Shown: positions 27,847-41,200 of the stretch, one piece after another
Layout of the letters: every line of letters begins with the position of its first letter
Position numbering within the stretch: the stretch's first letter is position 1
Translations under genes and position numbers: made by a program
The notes under the pieces: generated by a model
What the model was told of the DNA's origin: nothing
Databases searched by the model: none
The model's input: the letters and a program-made list of their open reading frames with translations, nothing else
DNA from: Todiramphus chloris collaris
Taxonomy: Eukaryota > Chordata > Aves > Coraciiformes > Alcedinidae
NCBI GenBank assembly: GCA_025345505.1
Contig: JANVCC010000130.1
Span: 2,757,350 to 2,821,349 of the forward strand
Direction: 5' to 3'
Length of the DNA: 64,000 bases

Positions 27847-29259
27847 CTTTTTTTTTTTATTAAGTTTCTGGTTTGTTTTTTTTTCCCCACCCACTCCGAA
27901 TTTTTGCCCTTCTGCTGTCTTGATTTTTCCTTTGCTTCAGTTTGCGAGGCTCCGATTTCCTGTTACCAGGCCTGAACAAAAACTAACTGAAAGAGTACTG
28001 TCCGACTTCTAACTCTGTGTCCAAAAAAGAAAGCAGGGGGCCAGCCAGTATCCTCTCTTTCCTCTGAGGCCAGTTCTCCTCCATGCAAGTGTGAGATGAT
28101 GCCTGTGGTGGGAGGGGAAGGGAGGGGAGACACGGGGCAGAGCCCCGAGTGAGCTTTTTTTATCCACGCTGTTAGTTTCTTGACCTGCTTACGGTCAATA
28201 ATTGACTCGGTGAAAGCTAATCCTTAAAGTTTCTAGCTCTCACCGTGGGGGAGTGGAGAGTTAATGTTGACTGGCCAACGTGGCCGTATATTGGGTGTGC
28301 CTGGTTTTGACCAGTTTGGTGTTCCACTGTGTTGAAGGCTAACTGGCATCTTCCCTCTCTCCCTCTTTCTTTGGAAAAAAAAAAAAAAAAAAGTGCAAAT
28401 ATTAAAACAAAAAGCCGCCGTTTTTGAGTAAGATGTCTGCATATTTTGCTTTTTTTTGTTTTGTTTTTTTTATTTCCCTTTTCGATGGTTTAGCGTTTAG
28501 GGCCCTTCACTTGACTCACTCTTTCCATGGTAACTATACACAATGCTGGCGATGGTACGAGTTGGCGGTAAGTGAAACAAAAGCGCTAGAGAAGAAGCTT
28601 TTTTTTTTTCTTTTTTTCTTTTTTTTTTTCCTCTTTAATTTTTCTTAAAAGTACAAAATAAAAAAAAAATTAAATAAGAAAGAAAAAAATCCATCTGCCA
28701 TCTCACATTAACACTACGAAATGTGATTTGACTTGTTGTCCCCACCCACCTCCTTCCCCCTTCTCCCCCTTTTATTTTCAATGCTGTTGAGTAATGCCGC
28801 CTGGACTTTGGATGTACATATCGTTTTGTAGCAGTCTGAGCTGTTTGATACTGACTTCATGGTGATTTACCCTTGCACATCTTACTCAGAGTTACTGAAC
28901 TCCAGTTTGGCTGGTTTTTATTAATGCACCCATTTCCTTTTCTCTCTCTCCTGCCCCTTCTTTCTGCTGCTCTCTCTTTCTGAGACCTGTTTGTAGCTGT
29001 TACTGTTCGTTTTCTCTTTTTCTTTCTTTCTTTCCCTCCCACTCCCCCGTTTATTTCTTTACTTGGTTAAATGCAGCTGTTGGTCTCTTGCTGACTGGTG
29101 GTTTCTGATCAGTTCTGGCAATTTTTCCTTTAAGTGCTTGTGTTGCACTTTGCTGTAGCAGCTGATTTCAGGCACTCGCTCCATCTTAATGATTGTCTGT
29201 GAGACCCTATCTCCTCCCTCCTCCCCTCCCTACCCTCTGAATCAATTGTGGTTGTTCGG

Positions 29260-29291
<32 letters not shown>

Positions 29292-32200
29292 CTTTCTGTT
29301 TTTTTCTATTGTGGTTGTTCGGTCTTTTTTTTTTTTTTTTCTTTTCTTTTATCTGTGTGTGTTTAACTGCATGCTCTCAGTCTCATCATTGTTGTTTTCC
29401 ATTCTTTCTTTTTAAATGTGTAATGTTTCTATTGTTTGGGGGCTGAAACGAGAGTAAAATGTAGCTCCAGACTCCCCACCCAGCTTACGCTCACCATCCA
29501 TAAGTCTCAAGGGCCTGAGGCAGCTTTTCTTTTTATATCAGCTTTTTTTTTGGTCTTCACCCTGGCCACAGTACCCATTTGGTATGGGTTTTGATAAATT
29601 ATTGATGTTGTACAAAGACTTCACCCTCCTTGCAAGAACTTTGAGGCTGTCTGACACAAGGCTGTGCAGTAACTTGGCTTCCAAACTGGTCCATCTTTTC
29701 TTTATCAGCACCATCTCTGTGGTAACACCCCACTTGCTTGAGCAATCAAACTGCTTGGAACTATGCAGAGCTCTGTAAAGAGGGTGGAGGGCACAATAAA
29801 ACAAAAAAAAAACCTCCCAGGTCTACTGCCTTGTATTTCTTCTTTTTGCTCAGTGAGGTTTGTGACAAGGAAAAAATAATCTAGAAAAAGATCTGAAAAT
29901 TATGAGGAGGAAATTGGTGAACACAGACCGTCAAAACACTTGGTGGCATACCAAAAATCTCCTCAAGCCTTGGGAGTCCAAATCTAAAGCTGATGGACTC
30001 CAGGCTACCCTTTTTCTCCATGCCTGCCAGTGACCTGCTGGGCCCCAATCCCAACGGTGAGCCTGATGAACAGGTCAGTTTGTGCATCGCCTGGTTCAGT
30101 TCCCCTGCCCTGGGCTGCAGAAATTGTCACTGCCTCTTGAGTAGAACCTGGACAAAACCTCCAAAGTTTTGCCCTTTTGATCCATGAGCTGAAAATAAGC
30201 ACGCACCAAGAGGTGATAGGGTGGTGGAGAGTCTGCACTTTACTCTTGTTGGCCTTTTGTTTAATGCATAATTTTAAAGTGCCACATTTAGCTGTAACTT
30301 TTATAATTAAATGAGAACTGTTACAAGTAATTTAAAGATTGCATTCTTGTAAAATTAGTTGTTTAATATTTTTTTTTGCTTAGAGAAGTATAGTGTGTGT
30401 GTGTATGTGTGTGTGTGTGTTATCTGAGAACTTTCCACCATCTTTCCTAACGTTCTATGCTTCCTTCCCTCTCCTCCCCCTCCCCTTTCTTACTTTTAGG
30501 TTAACAACGCCACTGCGCGAGTGATGACCAATAAGAAGATGGTCACACCTTATGCAAATGGTAAGAGAGACTGTTTGTACTAATGATGAGCTGACAGGTT
30601 TGAAGAAACACAAAAGGGAAAAGTCAACTCTCCTCAGGACCAAAAAAAATCCCAAAAGAAGCCAATAAAGCCCCACAAACCCTAATTTATAGCATTATTC
30701 CTTATTGTAACCCTTAAGCATTTATGGAGGAATACCATTTTACAGATGAAGAAGTGGGGACAGAGAGAAGTAGTAATATGCCCAACATGGCCAAGCTGGG
30801 GAAAGAAGCCGAGGACTGACGGGTTGCCTGCCACTCCTGGAAGCTGATGCTGTACAGTGGGATGTGCAGTACTCCTGAATCTTGTTGCCGTCACGTAGAT
30901 ACCTAAATATGAATGTACTAGCATAACTTAAGATACATAATTGGATATGTCTCAGTTTAGTTTCTAACTGTGAAAGTACAGCTGTCCCCGAGCAGCTGAG
31001 AAGAACAGAGGCATTGCACCTACTGTTTGCTTGCTTTTTGTTTCAGGCTGTAGCCTGTGCTTAGTCATTTTCCAGTGAACCTGAACAGAGAAAGGCCAAG
31101 TTGTTTGGGCAATGAAGAATCCTGTTTCACTGGGATACCCTGATGGTTCTGTCTGTGCAGTAGTTTTATTGCATAGGCATATACAGCATAAGAAGTCATT
31201 CTCCCAATGGAACTGAATGCTTCCTTGATAAGGATTTTGAATCTGAGTCTTTTCCCTGAAAGAGGCAGAAGAGTTCTTTTTGGTCTGAAAGTGTTCCCGA
31301 ACAGCTTCAGCAAGGCAGGAATGTGCATGTAGGTAGTTGCTAGCATGAGAATCCATTTTGCTTACAATGTAAGACTCAGAAGTCAGAAGATGCAAATTTT
31401 ATTTGTGGCTCTGCCACTGACTTGTGTGGCTCTTGGCAAATAGATCTTATATCTTGGTTACAGAACTGGAGAAACAGGGCCAGGCAGGAAGGCTGTGATT
31501 CTGAATCTCCGTGTCTGAAAGAAACTGGGAGATTTTGTACCAGAAGGCAACGCAACCGTGTTACATTGTCCTGAAAACAAGGGCAGAAAACATGCATGAC
31601 TATTTGATAACAAAACCTGGCTTATTGGTGAAACCCTGGTAACAGGCAGGAATATTTTGCCTTCTCAGCCAGCAATTTAAAGCCAGCTTTAAAGCTGCTC
31701 GAAGGAGTTTAGTGTTAGATCAGACTTAAGGCTTACGGATGAGTGGTCGTACGACTGTTAGCGAATTTGAGGGTCATTCTGTCTTCTCATTGCTACCACT
31801 CACTTCAGTGTTTTGCCATCAAGGTGGGCAGAATAGCAGCAGTGTGCCCAGTCTTGTGGAGGGAGCATGAATTACATCTCGATACTTTCCTAGCAGATGG
31901 AGGGATGGTGTTGATGGGCTGCAGTTCACAAAGTTGTTCATATGGTTTCTAGGCTGATCAGAGGTGTTAAAGTGCGTTAAGTGCATCAGGACTCCCAAGA
32001 CACAGGAAGGATATGGATTTATTTTAAGTAAAAATAGCCATGTGACTGATAGCTGAACAGATGAGGTCTTTCCTGAAACGAGTGCTTTGTGGAGGCCATT
32101 CCAGATTGTGCTGTTAGCTTTACACCCCTTCTCTTCCTCAATAGAAGGCGGTGGGCGAGGGGAGAACAGAGGTTTCCAGAGCTGACTGGAAACGTGTTCT

Positions 32201-35200
32201 TTCTCATACCCCAGTAATGACTTCTTTAAGCACTATTCTCTTGTAGGTTTTATGTTGATGATTTGCAGTGCTTGCCAGTTACCCGGATGATATTAAAATC
32301 AATTGTCTGTGAAGGATTTTGCCTGAAAAGCAGCATAAAGAAGACAGGAAACACCAAAATAACAGAGAGGAGAAAGTGTGAGAAGAATAGGCTGAATTGC
32401 TTTTCTCCACCATAGTCACGTAATTCAGTTAGTGAGAAAATTCAGACGCTGTTGGTTTCTAGCAGATCTCTAGCAAATTAGACAGAAGGGTGTTTTGAGA
32501 ATTTGAGGCGATAAATTGACTTGCCTGGGATGACAGCCTGGGTCGGTGGCTTTAGAGCGGTTTTGGATCCACAGCGTTCCCAGTGAAAGCAGGGAGCAGC
32601 TGGAGGAGCTGGCAGCAAGGTTCATGCAGGGAACGCAGGGTCGCAAGGTGCTCGTGGCAAATATGCATATAAGGTAGTTGGCATTCCCTCAGCAGGCGCC
32701 TTTGCCGCGCTGCAGATCAGCTGATGTTTTGCTGTTCCCTCCAGTACAGCGACCTGTGCCTAGAACTTGACATTAGAAAAAGGCAGTTGGCCTCCATCTA
32801 CACCAAGGGGGATTGAGGCGAAGCAAAAACTGGAAAGAGCTGTGCATGTGAAGTTGGGGCGCATGCAAGGGACCGTTTCCCCTACCCACGCTGCCCGCTC
32901 CTTCTCTTGGTGTAGATTTTGGCATTCACTGCAGTCTTTGTTGTTTCAGGTTGGAAGTTGAGTCCTGTGGTTGGAGCGGTGTACGGCCCTGAGTTATATG
33001 CAGGTAGAGCTTAAGTAGACACTTCCACTTCTGCCATTTAACTGCAGTGGTGTTTGTTTATGTTCTCAATCTGCTGTTTCTTTATAACCTTTTTTACTTC
33101 TTTTTTTTTTTTATTCTTTTTAACGTTAAATTAGCGTCCAGCTTTCAAGCAGATGTCTCGCTGGGCAATGACGCCGCAGTGCCCCTGTCAGGAAGGGGGG
33201 GTATTAACACTTACATTCCTTTAATCAGTAAGTAGCCCCTGTTGGCCCCCTGTATTGTTGCTGTGCTTGAGTTAACGATGACCCGTTACCCTTCTTCCCT
33301 TCAGTCTGTATAATATATACTTGAAAGGATGGGTCTCGCTGGGTATGAGTTTACCTTGAGCCGAGGTATACTGCGCTGTAACTTGTTTATCAGTAATGTG
33401 TTTCTGTACTGGGTCTCTCTGAGCGACGAGGCGGCTGCAGAACAAGGGGAGGGTACGTGTGAGGAATAGGCTATTCCCTTTCCCCTCTCCCCCTTTTGAA
33501 ATCAAAGAAACCAAACGGACAAGTCCCTAAAGTACATATTATACAAGCTGCTAAACCGCGAGTCTGCAGGGCCTCTCGTGGCATGCACCTGGACGCACGT
33601 TGGGTTGGGTTTGTGCCCTGGGACTCCTGCCCTCTCGGTATCTGTTTATTACGTGTTTGCAGATGCCTCTGAGGTTTTACGTCATTTCATCGTGAGCCGG
33701 TTTACTCCAGCGCAAAGCGTAATAAAGCAGGCCCCACTGTATGTAGAGCCACTTATTGGTCACGCTGGTTAAATGAAGGTGGGCTCTCAGTAAACTGGCA
33801 CTTTGTGGGAAATTTCTGCTGCTGTTATATGGGATATCTTGTCTTTCAGGCTTTAAAATGAACATACAGAGGATTGGGTGGCAAAGAGTGGGAGGGGAAA
33901 GGAGGGAAGAGACTGATGTAAGTTGGTTGACTTTAAGGGCCTCTTGACAAATTATTTTAAAGAGCCTCTGCAGTTTTGGAAGAGCCGCCTGCTATATTGA
34001 TAGTAACTCTCTGCGCTTCTCAGACTCTAACTAGACTGCATGGCGGTGTCAGAAGGCGGGGGGATTTGTACCCTGTTTGTGGTGGGTGAGGCATGCCAAA
34101 GCATTAACCTCTTGCATGCCAAACCTCTCTGCAACCCCTCTTCCCCCAAAGGCCATGGTGTGGCAGGAAGTATGTATGGGATGCTTGCTGGGTTATAAGC
34201 ATGCCCCTCTGCAGGACTGATGCAAAATGTCCCACCGCTGTGGAGCTATGGTGTCACTTTGTTTGAAGCAGACGGTTGTTCCCCGGGCATGAGCTTCGGC
34301 CCTCTTCACCCTCCACCTTGTCTGTCTTTACAGTTCCAGGCTTCCCCTATCCAACTGCAGCCACCACAGCAGCCGCGTTTCGGGGAGCCCATCTGAGGGG
34401 CCGAGGAAGGACAGTATATGGGGCAGTCCGGGCAGTACCTCCCACAGCCATCCCTGCCTACCCAGGGTAAGCACTGGTCATGAGAGCAGAGTGCTCTGCA
34501 CAACCGTGTCAAATAGCTAATCAGTTAACCAAAAAATAACTAAAATTGTCTGGATGGTGAGAGTCGGGTATTGCTAGTGCCAGAGCATTCTGCACACAGG
34601 GGCTTCCAGTGGGCGCCAATCTAAATTTTTCCGTGTCAAGTTCTTGACTGAAACAATTTTCAGTACTTGCAGCAGCTTAAAGCGCTGATGGATTCCTTCT
34701 CATAGTTTCTCAATTTGTCTACGTGGTATTCGTCATCCATTGACCCAGTATGTGACAGTGCTGCTGAGAAGGATACAAAAAGAGAAGGTCTAAAATTTCT
34801 GAAAAAGGTTCTGCTCTTTGCACCCCATTTGCATTTTCATATCCAGGAATGAGGAATATTATCCATTACCTTCATGCCTCACCATCTGGCAGTAGGACAC
34901 AGAAGAGCCAGTTACCCACAATGGATTTGCTTTCTTTGTTGGAGACGGTTTAAAAAGGTTTAAAACAAAGATTAATCAAGTCCATTAATTTAAAGCTGGG
35001 AGTGTTTGGGATGCAGGGAGAAGGAAAGTGCACCGTTCTTCTAACTGTTGTATGAAGCAGTGGTGAATGCGTGGCCTTAGCGTTCTTTGCCCTCTCACTC
35101 TTCACTAGTAATGCAGTGGAATAGATGTCGTTACAAAAGAGTATTTTGCTGCTTAAAAGTACAGACAACTAGGTTTGTAAGTGAGTTTTGGTTTGGGTTT

Positions 35201-38200
35201 TTGTTTGTTTTAAGTGTGATGGAATGACAGATAATCCCTTTCAAACTGTCTTTTTTTTAAATTTTCTTTTCTTTCTTTGTTTTTTTTTTTGCTTTTTGTT
35301 TTTGGTTTTTTTTGGTTGTGATTTCGAGGGTGCTTTATTATTTATTACTTGCCATGTTTTCCAGGCAACATTTTTAGAAAGAATAGGTGTAGGAATGAAT
35401 CCTCCAACACAAAAAAGTGGACTGACCCCTTTTTGCTCTAGATTAGCCCCAAAAGGGAAGAAAAGAAATTTCTTTTCTTAAAAAGGGAGGTGGAAGTCAC
35501 CACACACATGAGTGCAAGGAGCTGGCCTCAGACATGCTGGCTAAACTTGCAGTACCTTCTATAGCAGACTAAGTGGTGAGAGCTGTCGTGGCCCTTTCTT
35601 TTTCATGAGTCCACTCTGATGCTTAAAGTAGAACTCAAGGAAGCAAGCTGCAGTGGTCATGTATCTGTCTAGCTTTGCTCTCCGGTAAATGTGTCAGTGT
35701 TTGTATTTAGTTCACTTAAAGACTTTAAATGAAACCTCTTGTATGAACGCATTGGCCTTCCAAACAGAGCGTTTCTTCTGAGTTTTCAGATCCACCTTTT
35801 TTTGCCACCACTCCTAGTTCATCTTGTATATCCTCCAACCATAGCATCTGACCTGCAACTTGTCTGTCTGTTGCTTTAAAAACGACCTAGTCCAGTGTTA
35901 CTAGGAAGTGATCCACAGAGAAGCAAAGCTGAGCTGAGTGCTGCCATCTAGCAAGATTTTAAATACTTGCACCAGAGAGTGGGGATGTGCTCTTCATCCC
36001 TCGGAGTAGTGGCTGGAGGGGTGCACTGGGAGGGACTCCAGGCTTGTCTGATAAAAACCCAGCCTGCGTCCCACATAAAAGGTTTATTTCCATTTGGAAC
36101 ATGGGCAAGGCTCCAATGATTATCCCTTCCAATTACTGTCTCATGACTCTGTTTACTTACGTTACATTGAGTTTGTCTGACCCTGTTGACTGATTTCATG
36201 TCTTCATGGGCAGCGTACTATCCAGTAAACATTTGCAGGGGAGCAGTAAGCCAGGCAGGCTCACAAATGGCCCAGAACTGTCCCTGGCCCCAAGCACTGT
36301 GATGTAATTAAATCTGGTGCTTGTTGTCGTCTTAGTCTAAATCTCTGCAAGGTATTTTGATGGAATTTGAATAACCCAAAATGTGCTATTCAGATCCACG
36401 CTGCAGCAACCTGTAGGAGGCTCTGCTGCATGTGGGCACTGTTGACCTCCACACATTCAGGGGCAGGCACACACTCCTGACACCTTACTCTTCAGTAGTT
36501 GCTTTCTTGGCCGATGGAAAGACGACATCGTAAGATCAGTCAGCAACACTAGTGATCCAAGACATAGTCAGTAATGTTGAAGAAGACAGTAAAGTAAGCT
36601 GCAGGTTAACTCAGACCTGGTAGCATTGGTTTTCAGAAACCTTAGTGGTGTTTAAGTTACAAAACTTAGTGGTATCACTGCATTTGAGGGCTTAGCAAAA
36701 CTTCAAAAAGACAGAAGGTACCTTAATAAAAGCTTGTTGGAATTGCCATACTGGATCAGACCTGAGGACCATTCTGGTTAGAGTAAGTTTTGACAGTGTC
36801 TAGTGCTAGATACTCCAGAGGAAGGTGAAAGAAATCGTACCTTTCTTAACAGTTTTAACATTTATTTCAAGAACTCCAACTGCGGTTTACTAATGCATGT
36901 GTAGAATGCCCATAGCTGTGTATGGACATGGACGTTTATCCAGGGAAGGCTTTGATACCTCAGAAAGCAATTGCTCAGACCACTGGGGAGGATGTTCGAT
37001 AGTCATCTGAGCCTGACCTCAGAATACAAATTCAACCTTCAATTTATAATGGAGGCAGCATTCAGTAGAAGTAAGGAGACATTATAACCTCTGATATATG
37101 GCATGAGTAAAACCTGTACTGGAATATTGCCCTGATTTGTGGCAGCCAAGCTTTCTAAACAGCGGCGCTGACAAATGACACCTCAGACCAAAAGCCATAA
37201 GAATTAAGTGAGTCTGAAAAAAAACCTGCCTACTGCAAAACTCTCAAAACTAAATAAGCTTGATCAATTTTATTTCTCAAACTGTAGGTTAGGCATTGAC
37301 TTGTTCATGGTCATTAAGTTCCTATATAAAGAGTAGGCTTGCCATAGTAAAGAATAATTTAGTCTAGGAGTGTAAATATATAGAGGATTCAGTGACTCGA
37401 AGCCAAAAGTAGATAAAAGTCAGACTTAGATATAAGGCAGTAGGGAGCTCTGGGGGTTTGGAGCAGTTTTTTTGGTTCCTTTTACACTACATTCAACTGT
37501 TGGTACACCTAAATGATATGATGGCTGCTTTACAAAACCAGCGTATTTCTTTTTCTCATGGATGTGTTTTAGCTCAGCTGGTGGGCTTTTTGCAGATGCC
37601 ACTGAGAACTGCTGAGCTGCTTTATGCTTCTGGTCAGTCTGCTGCACCAGAATGGGCTCTGTGGTTCTCAAAGGAAGGAATTCTTTCAGTTTTTGCTAGC
37701 ATTAAGAATCATATATATGGATATTCTAGCATATAAATAAACATTGCTAAATTTCAGCCCTGGCAGTCGGTGTCGGTCAAGTCCTCACTGAAGGAGAGAC
37801 GGAGGATGCACGTACGCATGGTTGTTTGGACCCCAAGGGTCTTACTCTTACCTGCTATTAGCGTTCCTTGCGGTTTTCTCTGGAGAGCTGCTGCTAGCAT
37901 CTCTTGCTGACAGGATTCTGAGTTACAGGAATAGTGGCCTGATCCAATGTGGTAATGCTTATATTCATCCAACTGATTGTGTTCAGAATAACTGTTCAAA
38001 CTGCTAACCTGTTCATGAACCAACAGTCACTTCCTCTGTCATGCGTTTGCCTTTCCTGCAGGAGCAGGTGGAGTATCACTGGTAAAACACACTCCTGGTC
38101 CTAGATAGAGATCCCAGCAATGTAAGTCACTGCCCCAGGAGCCAAATTCTTTGTTATGTGGTTGTAAAAATTTAGCTTCAAACAACATGATCCTGTGGCC

Positions 38201-41200
38201 TGCTTCTACCCTGCTGAAGTGGCTCCCCTTTTCCTCTAACAAGGGTCTCTATCTTCACATCTGCTCCCAACGCTCTTGGAGACCATAGTAACTTTGTCCA
38301 TTGGGAATGGAGTGTCCTTTTCCTGGGGAAGACAGCAAGACTAAATTATTCAAGCAGTAGCTAACACTGCAACGGATTTATATTTTTATTTTACTTTTTA
38401 GTAATAGCATGCAGAATTTTGGCAAGATCTGCTGGGCTTTTTTTTGTGTGTGCGTGCCTTACAATAGGTGGGTGTCTGAGGGTGGCAGGCTCTTGGCAGC
38501 ATTTCACGTTCCATCTGATGAGTAAAAAAGGATAATCAAAAGGAAAGCTAGTGTTACATACCTTCTTTTTCCTTAACGCTACTGGTAAGTCGCGCACATC
38601 AGATCCACGAACATCACAGATGGTGGGGTTAATGCTTTTCAAAGCCTCGAGCAAGTTTGTGTGGTGCTATTCAGAGGACAGAGCAGGAGGAAATGCCTCA
38701 GTATGAAGCACATGCTGAATTCAAATGGGTGGGGGGCATCCCCTCTCTTCCCTCATCCCTCCCCGACCCCTGTACCCAAAGTGAGCTGCGTAGTCTTATG
38801 CTAGTGAATGCTCTTTTAGGAGTGCCTTTTTGGGAACCCCAGGCTCTGGTTTAACAGTTTTCCTGCTTGAAGTTCTGAGAGAAAGAAAATTACGGCTTAA
38901 AGCAGAAAAACGCACCATCCCATGGAAACCCTTCCAGTTCCTCCTCTCTGCTACAGAATAGGTCGTTACTACCGGGGACTCCCACTGCACCTTTCAATTC
39001 TCGGACCTTGAACCAGTCACCTAACCTTTTTAGCTCATTATCTCTGCTTGTGAAAGCAATGCATTGTGGGTATTTTTGGTTTTTTCTTTTTAATTACATT
39101 TCTCTGTGTTTACTTTGATCAGAATTGATTGACGTGTTTTCCTGAGGTGTTGCATCGGTTCTTTAAGATGCTGAATAATAATATTTTGCATGCTTGTGTG
39201 ATCAGCCAAATCTTATCGCATGTCTAATGTGCAGGGTAAAAGCAGGTGATGTATGGATGTCAGAAACAAAGTCATGCAGCCCTGTGAAGCTCGAAATAAC
39301 GTAATCGTACGCAACTCTCTGAAACGTGCTTCTGACATAGGTGACTCCAGCCCCTGTGGGATGCCTTCTGAAGGGCTCCTCGATTTCACAAGCCCACTTC
39401 ATGAAGCCAATGTTTTCCATGTGTTTAGGGGGTGTAACTAAAACAATTCCAGGAGAATAACCAGAGTGGAGGTTTCTAAACCCTTGCTTCTCTTCTTCAG
39501 GACATCAGATCTTTTTGAGTCTATTTTTATTGTACAAGATGGTGGTTCCCCTCCCTCTCTCCTTTGCATACTGTCTCCCCCTCTGCCCGCCCCTTCCCCC
39601 TTTGCATGCCATGGAAGATGACTTGGAGCCGTCTAGCGTGCGTGCGCACACACATTCTCTCGCTGATTTGCTCCTGCCAAAAAGCCCAGGTTGTGGATTC
39701 ATACATCACCTGCCTGTGTAAAACGCATGTGCATGCTGCCGTCCTCAATAACCGGAATGTGTTTTCTGTTCTTTTGTTTTTTGTTTTTTGTTTTTTTGTT
39801 TTTGTTTTGTTTTTGTGTGGATTTTCTGCAGTGTGGTTTACCAGGACGGATTTTACGGTGCTGACCTCTATGTAAGTACACACACCGGAGCCTTCTCGTC
39901 CCCAACCCCTGACAAGCCAGCCTTTTTTTTTTATTTATTTTCTTTTAATTTTTTTTTGGTTTTTTTGTTTTTCCTCTTTTGGTTTGTTTGTTTGGTTTGG
40001 TTTGTTTTTTTAAAATATAATTTACTTTAATTTTCTTCTTCCTTGTGGATATATATATATTTATATATTTAGGAATGCAAGCATGCTTCTCTGTCACTGC
40101 GCTTGCCCCTGGGTGCAAGACCTAAGCCTTTGGGTTTCCTGATCATTGCCAGGGTCAGTTTACTGGGTGTCCTGTTCCCCACATGCACACTGCTACTAAT
40201 CAACCTGAGAGATGATCAGCAAATTAAAATTTCTCTCAACACTTCTCGTTTACATAATTTGGATATAAAAATAACAGGACTGGTTTAGCCTCAGACCTTC
40301 CTTTTCCTTCTCCCCCTCCGCCCTCCCCTTTCTCTCTCCTCTTGGGGCCCTTTCAGGTTTGATTTGTACAGCCCACACTAACTGAGCGAGCTGTATGTTT
40401 AAAAGTGTTCCATGTGCCACTGGGACGTAGAGATTATCCCTTTGGGGAAGGCACTGGGGCTGATTAAAAATGGAGACCGAGATGCTAGAGTGAAAACTGA
40501 CATCTCATTTTGCTGGTAGAAATGGTACCTAAATAGGCTAGATTCTCTCGCCTCTTTGGGGAATTGTCAAGTACAAATATGTGGAGATGTTCGGTTAGAA
40601 GTGTCAGCAGCCTCCTCCTGTCTGGGAATTAGCTCTGGTACCACAGGAGACTTTGTCCTCTCATTGTCTTTGTCCTACCCAGCCAGTCTGTGTCGTAAAT
40701 CTCTGGGGCCTCCGCGTATGTGTAGGTGGGTCGTGGATGGAGGGATTGGCCAGTGAGAAAAGCCATTCCCTCTCCGATGTCGCAGAGAAGCTTTCAAGGC
40801 CAAAACATTCGGGTCCGCTACTGCCATTGGACCTTGTGGCCTGCCTAGCTCTAGTGGAGTTCCATTTTGTGGAGCTGGGGAAGTTTTGTACTGACTAGTG
40901 GCACAGCCGTCAGTGTGGATTTCACATCCCGCTTCCTTTGAAGGTGCTACTTCTGACGTTTATAAAGAGGACCCTGGAGTTAGACTCAAAATAACGGAGG
41001 GAATTAGCTTTTGGATTTTGTTGGCTTATATGGAGGGTAAAGTCTTGTAAAGGTGCTTTTCCCAGCACTGTTGGCGGCAGTTGGAAGACACGCTCTCCGA
41101 GCACAGAGATATTGGGTGCCTTTCTTCATTCTTACATATACTACCGTGTACGCAGTCCTTTAAAAATTGATCTGCTGCCTAGTCAAGTGTTCCTTTATAA

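Larger units (their letters stand above)
27617..30499 (+). other. RBFOX2: RBFOX2 intron of 2.9 kb, T-rich
   Basis: The intron starts with the unusual donor gtgcat and ends in 'cttacttttag'. It holds long T runs (27819-27860, 28600-28630, 29262-29345), a 63-bp tandem duplication at 29245-29324, and a TG repeat at 30393-30421 shortly before the next exon. No coding sequence is recognised. Confidence 0.75.
30561..32949 (+). other. RBFOX2: RBFOX2 intron of 2.4 kb
   Basis: The intron holds two MIR-type SINE pieces (about 30725-30850 and 31375-31480) and TGCATG at 31324, 31593 and 32843; the last is 102 nt before the next acceptor. Beyond these, no exon or repeat is recognised. Confidence 0.7.
34467..39831 (+). 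other. RBFOX2: RBFOX2 intron of 5.4 kb
   Basis: The intron precedes the neural-type 40-nt exon. It holds an unclassified old sauropsid repeat (36733-36843), a diverged CR1 (37090-37440) and T-rich runs around 35260-35310 and 39770-39815. TGCATG occurs at 36427, 36894, 39187, 39603 and 39730. No additional exon is seen. Confidence 0.7.
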
